This document shows, piece after piece, positions 9,238 through 16,609 of a stretch of 34,984 nt of DNA. Source of the stretch: an uncultured bacterium (GTDB lineage: Bacteria > Bacillota > Clostridia > Lachnospirales > Lachnospiraceae); contig CANRWP010000034.1 in NCBI GenBank assembly GCA_947643595.1, positions 1-34,984 on the forward strand. The letters run 5' to 3'. Within the stretch, counting starts at the first letter, position 1. Each line of letters opens with the position of its first letter. Under the pieces are notes generated by a model that saw only the letters and a program-made list of their open reading frames with translations, had not been told where the DNA came from and ran no database searches. Both the position numbers and the translations under genes were made by a program.

Positions 9238-9753
9238 ATGTTGCAGGAACCGCTTACCCTCTATAAACTGATCATCCTCTATCTGCTCAAAAAAGCCGCC
9301 CTGCCTCTGTCGAAACAGAGAGTCTGCAACTTTATTCTGGATAAGGGATATACCAACTATATTCTGTTGAATCAGGCTATCGGCGAGCTGATCGACGCCG
9401 GCATGGTCCTGCCCCAGCAGATCAATGAGCGCTCTCATCTGTCCCTGACGGACGAGGGCGCCCAGACGCTGTCCTTTTTTCAGGCCAACATCAGCGATGT
9501 CACCAAGGAAGAGATCCTTTCCTATCTGAGAGAAAACAGACTGGAACTGCTCTCCGAGATCTCCATCGTCGCAAACTATGACAGAGTTTCCGGCGGAGAA
9601 TTTGAGGCGCATCTGCTCGCAAAGGAAAAGGGGGTCTCCCTGGTCGATATCAGGCTTTCTGTCCCCTCCGAGGATACCGCCGCCGCCATCTGCAGAAACT
9701 GGCGTGAAAAAAACGAGGAGATCTATCAACTTCTTGTGGAGAAGCTGTTTTGA
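9238..9753 (+). CDS. DUF4364 family winged-helix protein
   Basis: A 171-residue DUF4364 protein. The N-terminal 80 residues fit a winged-helix DNA-binding fold (LYLLKKAALPLSKQRVCNFI, then ALGEL-type recognition helix region and LSLTDEG). The remaining part is helical and of unknown role. CGGAGG precedes the ATG. It is cotranscribed with malic enzyme, and its stop codon directly abuts the stop codon of the convergent rarA (TGATCA). Function is unproven; a regulatory role is inferred from the fold. Confidence 0.85.
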   Translation: MLQEPLTLYKLIILYLLKKAALPLSKQRVCNFILDKGYTNYILLNQAIGELIDAGMVLPQQINERSHLSLTDEGAQTLSFFQANISDVTKEEILSYLRENRLELLSEISIVANYDRVSGGEFEAHLLAKEKGVSLVDIRLSVPSEDTAAAICRNWREKNEEIYQLLVEKLF

Positions 9754-9771
9754 TCACAGCTTCTTTTCTTT
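9740..9771 (+). terminator. Intrinsic terminator inside the rarA 3' end
   Basis: AGAAGCTGT (9740–9748) pairs with ACAGCTTCT (9756–9764) around a 7-nt loop, followed by TTTCTTTC. It spans both abutting stop codons. The T-rich tail is on the plus strand only, so it should end the malic enzyme–DUF4364 transcript. Confidence 0.65.
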
Positions 9772-11079
9772 CAGCCGTCTCATATGTTCTTTTATTTTCG
9801 CCTCATACCCGTTGCCGTCCGGCTTAAAAAACTCTTTCCCCGTCAGTTCGTAGGGCAGATACTGCTGCTCGACATAGTGATTCGGGTAATCGTGGGCATA
9901 CTGGTAGCCCAGACCTCTGCCCAGCTTCGCGGCGCCTCTGTAATGGGAGTCCTGCAGATGGGCCGGAACCGGCAGATTTCCGGTATTCCGCACTTCCGCT
10001 GCCGCCTCAACCACCGCCACGCAGGAGGCGTTGCTCTTCGGCGCCGTGGCGACATAGATTACAGCCTCCGACAGAATGATCTTTGCCTCCGGCATCCCCA
10101 CTCTCTCCACCGCCAGCGATGCGCTGACTGCAACAGTCAAAGCATTGGGGTCCGCCATTCCCACATCCTCCGACGCGCATATCATAATTCTTCTCGCGAT
10201 AAACTTGATATCCTCACCGGATTCCAGCATCCGGGCCAGATAGTATACCGCCGCATCCGGGTCAGAGCCGCGCATGCTCTTGATAAAAGCGGAGATGACA
10301 TCGTAATGATTGTCCCCCGTCTTATCGTAGCGCATACTGCGCTTCTGAATGCATTCCTTCACCACATCCAGCGTCAGATGAATTTTCTCATCCGCGCTGC
10401 GCTCCGTCGTCAAAACCCCCAGCTCCACTGCATTTAACGCTTTTCGCGCGTCTCCGTCCGCAAGGTCCGCCAAAAATTCCAGAGCATCCTTCTCCACCAC
10501 CGCGTCGTAGGCCCCCATCCCCCTCTCTTTATCCTCCACAGCGCGCAGAATAAGCTTTTTGATATCCTCCGGCTCCAACGGCTTCAACTCAAAGACGATC
10601 GAGCGGGAAATCAGCGCTCCGTTCACCTCAAAATACGGATTTTCCGTCGTAGCGCCGATCAGGATGATCGTCCCGTCCTCCACAAAGGGGAGAAGATAGT
10701 CCTGCTGTCCCTTGTTAAAGCGATGGATCTCATCGATAAAAAGGATCGTCCGCTTCCCGAACATGCCGAGATCCTCCCTGGCTTTCTCCACCACTGTCTC
10801 CATGTCCTTTTTTCCCGCCACGGTGGCATTGATCTGGGTAAACTCCGATTTTGTGGTTCCCGCGATCACCTTCGCCAGTGTGGTCTTCCCTGTCCCGGGA
10901 GGTCCGTAAAAAATGATCGAACTGATCTTGTCCGCCGAGATAGCGCGGTAAAGCAGGGTGTCCTTTCCTATAATATGCTGCTGTCCTACCACCTCATCCA
11001 ATGTCCGCGGACGAAGCCTCGCCGCCAGAGGGGATTCTTTTTTCATCGCACTCTGGCGCATATACTCAAATAGATCCAT
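9754..11079 (-). CDS. rarA: Replication-associated recombination protein A (AAA+ ATPase)
   Basis: RarA/MgsA is a tetrameric AAA+ ATPase related to clamp loaders, acting at stalled replication forks. The 441-residue protein has Walker A GPPGTGKT at 59–66, Walker B FIDEIHRF with Asp116 and Glu117, sensor 1 GATTENP, and the C-terminal MgsA region (HYDVISAFIKSMRGSDPDAA). AAGGAGA precedes the ATG. Its last codons form the terminator of the convergent operon. Confidence 0.97.
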   Translation of the reverse strand: MDLFEYMRQSAMKKESPLAARLRPRTLDEVVGQQHIIGKDTLLYRAISADKISSIIFYGPPGTGKTTLAKVIAGTTKSEFTQINATVAGKKDMETVVEKAREDLGMFGKRTILFIDEIHRFNKGQQDYLLPFVEDGTIILIGATTENPYFEVNGALISRSIVFELKPLEPEDIKKLILRAVEDKERGMGAYDAVVEKDALEFLADLADGDARKALNAVELGVLTTERSADEKIHLTLDVVKECIQKRSMRYDKTGDNHYDVISAFIKSMRGSDPDAAVYYLARMLESGEDIKFIARRIMICASEDVGMADPNALTVAVSASLAVERVGMPEAKIILSEAVIYVATAPKSNASCVAVVEAAAEVRNTGNLPVPAHLQDSHYRGAAKLGRGLGYQYAHDYPNHYVEQQYLPYELTGKEFFKPDGNGYEAKIKEHMRRLKEKKL

Positions 11080-11132
11080 GGGAAATCTCCTTTTTATCAG
11101 CCGAACCGGTTGTCTGTAAAATCATCTCATAT

Positions 11133-12731
11133 TTATATTGACCGGAGCAGTCCTTCCAATCCCCGCTCCCGAAAAATATCCTTGTAATATCCGATCTCGT
11201 CCTGGATCAGTTCATCGATGACACGCATACCCAGCACTTCCACAGGGGCTTTATCGTCTGTCAAAAGCTCGCCGGTACTCTCATAGGCCATCAGATTGTC
11301 TTCCACCTGTCCCATCATAGCCGTCAGTTCTTCCTGATTGAGTTGTTTTCTGTTTTCCGACAGAAGTGTCAGCATATTTTCATTCTCCGAGGCGAAGAGC
11401 TCCCGGTTCGTCGCCCCCTTTACATCCACCGTGTAGACGTTGGAAAACACACTGGATATCGTATCCGCAAGACAGACATTGATCCCGCCGGCCCCGTCCG
11501 ATTTCATATTCATATTTACGACCATGACGCCGTCTTCTTTCAGATGTTCCCTGACCAGCTCAAAAAATTCCGCGGAGGACATCTGAAAGGGGATCGTGAT
11601 ATCCTGGTAGGCGTCCACCATGATCACATCGTACTTTTTGTCGATCGCCTGCAGATAGGCCCTTCCATCATAGGTCGTCACCGGTATATCCGACGGCAGA
11701 TCAAAATAAGTCCCCGCCAGATCCGTGATTTTCTGATCGATCTCCACGCCTTCCACCGCTACATTGTCAAAATATTTTTTGCATTGATGCGCATAGGTTC
11801 CCGTCCCCATGCCAAGAATCAGAATTTCCGTCTTCTCTTTCCCGGGCACATCCGCCATCAGAGGCGCCGCCAAAGCGTAATCATAGTACATACCGGTCAA
11901 TCCGTCTTCCTTCATTTTGATGGACTGTACCCCGAACAGCACGTTGGTAGATAATATGACGCTTCTGTCATCTTCTTTCACCTGCAGATAATTGTAGATC
12001 GATTCGCCCTCATAGGTTAAACCGGTCTCCCAAAACGCGAAGCTTCCGGAATGTCCCAGCACGCTGCAGAGAACAAAAAGAATCACCGAGACCGCGACCG
12101 CCCCCTTCGCTGTTTTCCTGTTGAGAAAATAGAGCAGTCCGAGGAGCAGCAGAATGCCGGAGAAGATCAAAAAGGTGATGGATGTCCCCACCGCGGGAAT
12201 CGTCACAAACGTCGGCAAAAACGTGCCGATTATGCTGCCGATCGTGTTGCAGGCTCCCAGCGCCCCCACGGTCTTCCCGCTCTCCTCCATACTTCCCATC
12301 GTATATTTTACGAGGGACGGCGTCACCGTTCCCAGCAGGAACAGCGGAAAGACAAAAAGGATCATACAGGCAAAAAACGCCGCCCATATCAGAAAATTCG
12401 TATTGATCGTCAGAATCAGCACTCCGGAGATACCCAGAATGATATATTTCCCGACCACCGGGATCGCCGCGATCCAGACTGCCGACACCAAAAGCCTCCT
12501 GTAGAGCCTGTCCGGCCTCGGATCCCTGTCCGCGCTCCTTCCGCCGTAAATATTGCCGAGCGCCATCGCGATCATGATCGTTCCGATGATGATCGTCCAC
12601 ACGATCTGGGAGGAACTGAAATAAGGCGCCAGCAGACGGCTCGCTCCGAGTTCCACCGCCATCACCGCCATCCCGGCAAAAAACTCCGTGGCGTATAAAT
12701 AATATTTGTTGCTTAATATATTCTTCTTCAT
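11133..12731 (-). CDS. Membrane-bound spermidine-synthase-like protein
   Basis: A 532-residue fusion. The N-terminal 230 residues form about seven or eight hydrophobic segments like those of fused MFS/spermidine synthase proteins. The C-terminal part is a class I methyltransferase fold of the SpeE type, with GMGTGT at 307–312, an acidic VEID that would contact the cofactor, and DAYQD followed by IPFQMSSAEFF. Such proteins are often annotated spermidine synthase, but membrane-fused forms have mostly unproven substrates. The frame opens at 12794; I chose ATG 12731 (MKKNILSNKYY) because AAAGG lies upstream and the extra 21 residues are not membrane-like. Confidence 0.85.
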   Translation of the reverse strand: MKKNILSNKYYLYATEFFAGMAVMAVELGASRLLAPYFSSSQIVWTIIIGTIMIAMALGNIYGGRSADRDPRPDRLYRRLLVSAVWIAAIPVVGKYIILGISGVLILTINTNFLIWAAFFACMILFVFPLFLLGTVTPSLVKYTMGSMEESGKTVGALGACNTIGSIIGTFLPTFVTIPAVGTSITFLIFSGILLLLGLLYFLNRKTAKGAVAVSVILFVLCSVLGHSGSFAFWETGLTYEGESIYNYLQVKEDDRSVILSTNVLFGVQSIKMKEDGLTGMYYDYALAAPLMADVPGKEKTEILILGMGTGTYAHQCKKYFDNVAVEGVEIDQKITDLAGTYFDLPSDIPVTTYDGRAYLQAIDKKYDVIMVDAYQDITIPFQMSSAEFFELVREHLKEDGVMVVNMNMKSDGAGGINVCLADTISSVFSNVYTVDVKGATNRELFASENENMLTLLSENRKQLNQEELTAMMGQVEDNLMAYESTGELLTDDKAPVEVLGMRVIDELIQDEIGYYKDIFRERGLEGLLRSI

Positions 12732-12790
12732 TTCGTCAGTACCTTTCCATTTCCTTGTCCCATACAGTATACAGGAAAATTTTTCTTTTC

Positions 12791-13432
12791 TCAATGCCTG
12801 ATGTAAATGTCTCCCGCAGCGTGCCCTCTCTCCTCCAGTCTCACTGCGATCCCAAACATCCTTCTATCCAACAGATGATACATCCTCCTTCTCGTCCAGC
12901 AGATTCCCTGAATATACTCCCTCTGCGCCTGATCCAGCGTCTGAAGCAGTTCCTCCGTGCCGTCCATCCCAAAGTCGCAGGCAATATAGACTGTTTTCTC
13001 CGCATCCCTGTGTTTTGTCTCCGCAGGCAGTTCAGCGCCGCTTTTCCCTTCCCTATATAATAGAAGAAACGCGGAAAATTCCATCTCCTTCCATTTCCCC
13101 GTCTTCATCCCCTTATCCGCCCCTGCGCTTTCTCCCGCGCTGCCCGCGACGACGACTCTCCGGAAACTGGGCTTACCGTACTTGTCATATTCCCGCACAT
13201 ATTCGATCCTCTCAGGCTCTTCGTACACCTCCGGTCTGACTTTCAACAGAACGCCGCTCTCCATCAGATGCTTTGTGAGCGTCTCCCGCACCGTCTCATA
13301 GGGCACCGGGAAACTTAGCCGGTCCGCTATCTGTCTGGCCGTAAATCCCCTGTCCGCCAGATGGCGGATCGCTCCGCCCCCCGCCTCCTCAAATATAAAA
13401 TTGTGCAGTGCGTCATAAAAATAATTTTCCAC
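12791..13432 (-). CDS. Conserved hypothetical protein, possible winged helix
   Basis: I do not recognise a named family. The 213-residue protein has an N-terminal region (about 20–65) resembling a winged-helix or HTH fold (FTARQIADRLSFPVPYETVR), followed by YDKYGKPSFRR, a variable Gly/Lys-rich stretch and a C-terminal helical region with two basic patches (WTRRRMYHLLDRR). The start is GTG 13432, preceded by AGGA. An upstream ATG at 13507 would place the N-terminus antisense to the tRNA gene and is unlikely. It lies 59 nt before the spermidine-synthase-like gene and probably shares its transcript. Confidence 0.7.
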   Translation of the reverse strand: MENYFYDALHNFIFEEAGGGAIRHLADRGFTARQIADRLSFPVPYETVRETLTKHLMESGVLLKVRPEVYEEPERIEYVREYDKYGKPSFRRVVVAGSAGESAGADKGMKTGKWKEMEFSAFLLLYREGKSGAELPAETKHRDAEKTVYIACDFGMDGTEELLQTLDQAQREYIQGICWTRRRMYHLLDRRMFGIAVRLEERGHAAGDIYIRH

Positions 13433-13470
13433 TTTTCTTTTTCCTGAAACTGTGTTATGATAACAGAGAT

Positions 13471-13544
13471 GGAAGCATAGCTCAGCCGGGATGAGCGTTC
13501 GCCTCACACGCGAAAGGTCAGGAGTTCGAGCCTCCTTGCTTCCA
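13471..13544 (+). tRNA. tRNA-Val (anticodon CAC)
   Basis: The complete cloverleaf can be drawn: acceptor GGAAGCA with TGCTTCC, D stem GCTC/GAGC, anticodon stem TTCGC/GCGAA with loop CTCACAC, five-base variable loop, T stem AGGAG/CTCCT with loop TTCGAGC, and discriminator A. The anticodon CAC reads GUG (valine). CCA is not encoded. TATGAT about ten bases upstream may be its -10 box, but no good -35 is seen. Confidence 0.96.
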
Positions 13545-13553
13545 TTTTTCGTG

Positions 13554-13591
13554 CCCTGAAATGGCGTATATATGCTGTTTTCAGGGTTTTT
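13554..13591 (+). terminator. Intrinsic terminator after tRNA-Val
   Basis: CCCTGAAA (13554–13561) pairs with TTTCAGGG (13579–13586), followed by five T. It starts ten bases after the tRNA and separates it from the signalling operon. Confidence 0.8.
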
Positions 13592-13632
13592 GCAAATCCA
13601 TTTTATCAGAATCCTCCAAAAACTTCAATTCC

Positions 13633-13661
13633 TTGACTTTATCGTGCATCTACCTTAAAAT
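13633..13661 (+). promoter_or_regulatory. Predicted sigma-A promoter of the signalling operon
   Basis: TTGACT (13633–13638), 17 nt, then TAAAAT (13656–13661): each box matches five of six consensus bases. Transcription would start near 13668, about 45 nt before the response regulator ATG. The leader holds a small hairpin, GGGAAT (13672–13677) with ATTCCC (13685–13690), just before the ribosome binding site. Confidence 0.7.
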
Positions 13662-13712
13662 AAATTGCAGAGGGAATCCAAAGAATTCCCAATAAAGATA
13701 AGGAGATGCCTT

Positions 13713-14075
13713 ATGCAAAAACGGATATTAGTCGTAGACGACGATGCAATGAACTTGAGAAGGGCAGAGAGGCTTTTAAAGGATCAGTACGACATTGTTC
13801 TCGCCGCTTCCGGACAGGAAGCGCTCGAAAAACTCAGACAGGGAAATATCGACCTGATCCTCCTCGATATAGCGATGCCGGAAATGGACGGGCTGGAGAC
13901 CTTTAAGCACATGAAAGAATCCTCCATCAACATTCCCGTTATCTTTTTGACGGCGTCCGGCGATGAAGACGATGTGCGCAACGCGATCAATCTGGGGGCA
14001 GTCAATTATCTGCGGAAACCGTTTCCTCCGAAGGAACTGCTAAATCGTGTCGCGGCGGGATTGGAGAAGACATGA
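13713..14075 (+). CDS. Stand-alone receiver (response regulator)
   Basis: A 120-residue receiver domain with no output domain, like CheY or Spo0F. The acidic pocket is Asp9–Asp11 (VVDDDAMN), the phospho-acceptor is Asp52 in LLDIAMP, the conserved Thr80 is in FLTASG, and Lys102 is in LRKPF. The frame opens at 13665, but ATG 13713 follows AAGGAG and gives the normal start MQKRILVVDDD. Its stop overlaps the next gene's start as ATGA, so the two are translationally coupled. It probably passes phosphate to or from the HPt domain of the neighbour, which is inference. Confidence 0.95.
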   Translation: MQKRILVVDDDAMNLRRAERLLKDQYDIVLAASGQEALEKLRQGNIDLILLDIAMPEMDGLETFKHMKESSINIPVIFLTASGDEDDVRNAINLGAVNYLRKPFPPKELLNRVAAGLEKT

Positions 14076-16609
14076 GAACAAAAGGACAAACCAGTATCCA
14101 TCTGCTCCTCGCAGCCGTTGTGACCATATTCGGCGTCATGCTGATGTTCATCACGATCGCGATGTCGTGGGAGGCGTGGATGGTTCCCGTCATTGTAGCC
14201 GGCAACTCCCTTGTATGGATTCTGCATATCGGAAGGGTCGGCTCCGAAACATTCTATGAAAATCTGTGCGCCGGTTTGCTGATGATCGGTTTTTTTTTCT
14301 TTGGCGTGCACCATGCTGTCCTCTATGATATTCCCGGCGTTGCCTGCATGGTTCTCCTGGTGTTTTCCATGTTCGACAAAAAGCGGCTTGTCTACATGGC
14401 CGCCGCCCTGTATGTGCTGGTATTGCTGTACCAGTTCATTATCCTGCGCACCATCTCCCCTCTCGTCAACGCGCAGGAGGCGGCGCATCTTAGTTTCGGT
14501 GCCTCCCTGGTGGTCGGCTCCGCGGCGATAGCGATATACCGGATCAACAAAAGACGGGAGGACCAGTTCACTCAGATGCGCATTCTGAAAGAGCTCGAGA
14601 CGGCTGGACAGCAGAACGCTGAATTTTTGTCCAATGTATCCCACGAGCTGCGCACTCCCATCAACATGGTTCTGGGCATCAGCGAAGTCATACTGGACAA
14701 AGTCATCTCCCCGGAGGTACTGGAGGGATTACACTCCATACGACTGGCAGGCAAGCGCCTCTCAAACCAGATCAACAACATGCTCGACTATACGGAGATC
14801 GCGGAGGGGACATTGACGCCCGCAATGGAAACATACATGATCACTTCCGTGTTGAACGACGTCATCACCATGACCGCCATGCAGAACAGCAGACATCAGC
14901 TGGAGATGGTGTTCGATATCGATCCCAAAATACCGGCTTCCCTCATCGGAGATTCCGAAAAGATCTCCCATGTCCTCAAGATCCTGATGGAAAACTCCAT
15001 CAAGTTTACAGAGAAGGGCGGCATCAATCTCTGCATTGGCTTCCGGCCGGAGAGCTACGGGATCAACCTGATCATTGACATTTATGACACCGGAATCGGC
15101 ATGACCGATTCACAGCTCGCCCAGATCTGCGACGATTTCTATCAGGCGGATTCCGGGAGCAGCCGTTTTGCCGGCGGACTGGGGCTCGGTCTTCCCATCG
15201 CCCAGGGACTGCTTCACGCCATGGGCGGCTTTATCCATTTTGAAAGTAAAGGACAGCAGGGCCTTGAGGTCCATATCACCATTCCCCAGGGCGTGGCGGA
15301 CGCCTCCCCGTCCATGACGGTCTCCCACGCGGAGAAACTCAGTATTGCCTGCTACTTCCGGCCGGAGCGCTACAGCAGCGATGAGTTGAGCAGTTATTAC
15401 GACAACATGATCCTGCACATGGTGGAGGGGCTCAACATCGAGGGCTACCAGGTACATAGTTTTGAAGGTCTGCAAAATATCCTGCAAAATCATAACCTGA
15501 CCCATGTATTTATCGCCCAGTCTGAATATGAAGAAAACAGTTCCTACTACGAGGAGCTCGCCTCCTCCCTCCGGGTCGTACTGATTGCGGACAGGAACTT
15601 TACGCCTGACGAAGACAGCAGGATGCTTTTGATCCGCAAGCCATTTTTCGCTCTTTCCGTGGTGAATCTCCTAAACGGTGAATCGGGAGAAAACGATTTT
15701 GATGAAGCCCAGGCGGCCGGACGCAAACCTTTTTCCTGCCCGGGCATCCGTGCGCTGGCCGTCGATGACGAGGAGATGAACCTGGTCGTTGCAAAGGGTG
15801 TTTTAGGCAGCTACGGAATACAGGTGGATACCTGCCTGAGCGGCAGAGAGGCCGTAGACCGCTGTGCTGGCTCCTCCTACGATATCGTCTTCCTGGACCA
15901 CATGATGCCCGGGTTTGACGGTGTGGAGACATTGAAGAGGATCCGCGAGCTGGATGACACCGTCTATCAGGATCTGCCGATCATCGCCCTGACCGCAAAT
16001 ACCGTCAGCGGCGCCAGGGAGATGTTCCGAAACGAGGGCTTTACGGAGTTTATCCCCAAACCTATCGAGCGCTCCGTACTGGAGCGGGTACTGCGCAAGG
16101 TGCTGCCGCCGCACTGTATTCAGTACGGTGTGACGTCAGCGCCCCAGCCGAAGCAGCAGCCGGAGCCTCAACCGCAGCCGGAACCTCAACTGCAGCCGGA
16201 ACCGGAACCGTCCGCCCCCTTCGCCTCTCTCGCCTGGATCGGCGTCAACGTGCAGATGGGGTTGGATTACTGCAACGGGGAAGAGGATTTTTATCAGGAG
16301 ATGCTGGAAATGTTCCAGTCCCAGAGCGAAGAAAAAAAGGCGGAGATCGTCTCCCTGTATGAGACCGCGGACTGGGCAAATTACGCCATCAAAGTCCACG
16401 CTTTAAAAAGTACGTCCCTGACCATCGGCGCGGAAAAGCTCTCCGAACAGGCCAAGGCGCTGGAACAGGCCGGAAAAAACGCGGACGCGGAATATATCCG
16501 GCAAAATCACCCTGTGCTGCTCTCCTTATACGACGAAGTCTGTGCGTGCATTGCCTCACCGGAGAAAATATCGCGGCAAAATGAACAGGAGGAGACTGCG
16601 AATGTTTAA
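14072..16609 (+). CDS. Hybrid histidine kinase with pseudo-receiver, receiver and HPt
   Basis: An 845-residue membrane sensor kinase. About six hydrophobic segments occupy residues 8–157, with no large extracellular loop. HisKA has His191 in SHELRTP. The ATPase has N-box Asn308, DTGIG at 339–343 and GLGLGLP at 369–375. Residues about 423–533 look like a degenerate receiver without the phospho-Asp. A true receiver follows (acid pocket VDDEE at 564–568, Asp609 in FLDHMMP, IPKP). A Pro/Gln/Glu linker (690–714) leads to an HPt domain with His776 in HALKS. All four phosphorelay stations except the final receiver are in this chain. GGAG precedes the ATG; the stop overlaps the next gene by 8 nt. Confidence 0.95.
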   Translation: MRTKGQTSIHLLLAAVVTIFGVMLMFITIAMSWEAWMVPVIVAGNSLVWILHIGRVGSETFYENLCAGLLMIGFFFFGVHHAVLYDIPGVACMVLLVFSMFDKKRLVYMAAALYVLVLLYQFIILRTISPLVNAQEAAHLSFGASLVVGSAAIAIYRINKRREDQFTQMRILKELETAGQQNAEFLSNVSHELRTPINMVLGISEVILDKVISPEVLEGLHSIRLAGKRLSNQINNMLDYTEIAEGTLTPAMETYMITSVLNDVITMTAMQNSRHQLEMVFDIDPKIPASLIGDSEKISHVLKILMENSIKFTEKGGINLCIGFRPESYGINLIIDIYDTGIGMTDSQLAQICDDFYQADSGSSRFAGGLGLGLPIAQGLLHAMGGFIHFESKGQQGLEVHITIPQGVADASPSMTVSHAEKLSIACYFRPERYSSDELSSYYDNMILHMVEGLNIEGYQVHSFEGLQNILQNHNLTHVFIAQSEYEENSSYYEELASSLRVVLIADRNFTPDEDSRMLLIRKPFFALSVVNLLNGESGENDFDEAQAAGRKPFSCPGIRALAVDDEEMNLVVAKGVLGSYGIQVDTCLSGREAVDRCAGSSYDIVFLDHMMPGFDGVETLKRIRELDDTVYQDLPIIALTANTVSGAREMFRNEGFTEFIPKPIERSVLERVLRKVLPPHCIQYGVTSAPQPKQQPEPQPQPEPQLQPEPEPSAPFASLAWIGVNVQMGLDYCNGEEDFYQEMLEMFQSQSEEKKAEIVSLYETADWANYAIKVHALKSTSLTIGAEKLSEQAKALEQAGKNADAEYIRQNHPVLLSLYDEVCACIASPEKISRQNEQEETANV
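16136..16215 (+). repeat. Imperfect tandem repeat encoding a Pro/Gln/Glu linker
   Basis: Short repeated units of the type CAGCCGGAACCTCAA encode alternating PQPEP between the receiver and HPt domains of the hybrid kinase. Such linkers act as flexible spacers. The repeat could vary in length between strains. Confidence 0.7.

Noticed and set aside
13433..13507. N-terminal extension of the minus-strand unknown gene into the tRNA
   Set aside because: It would be antisense to tRNA-Val; the GTG at 13432 with AGGA upstream is more plausible.
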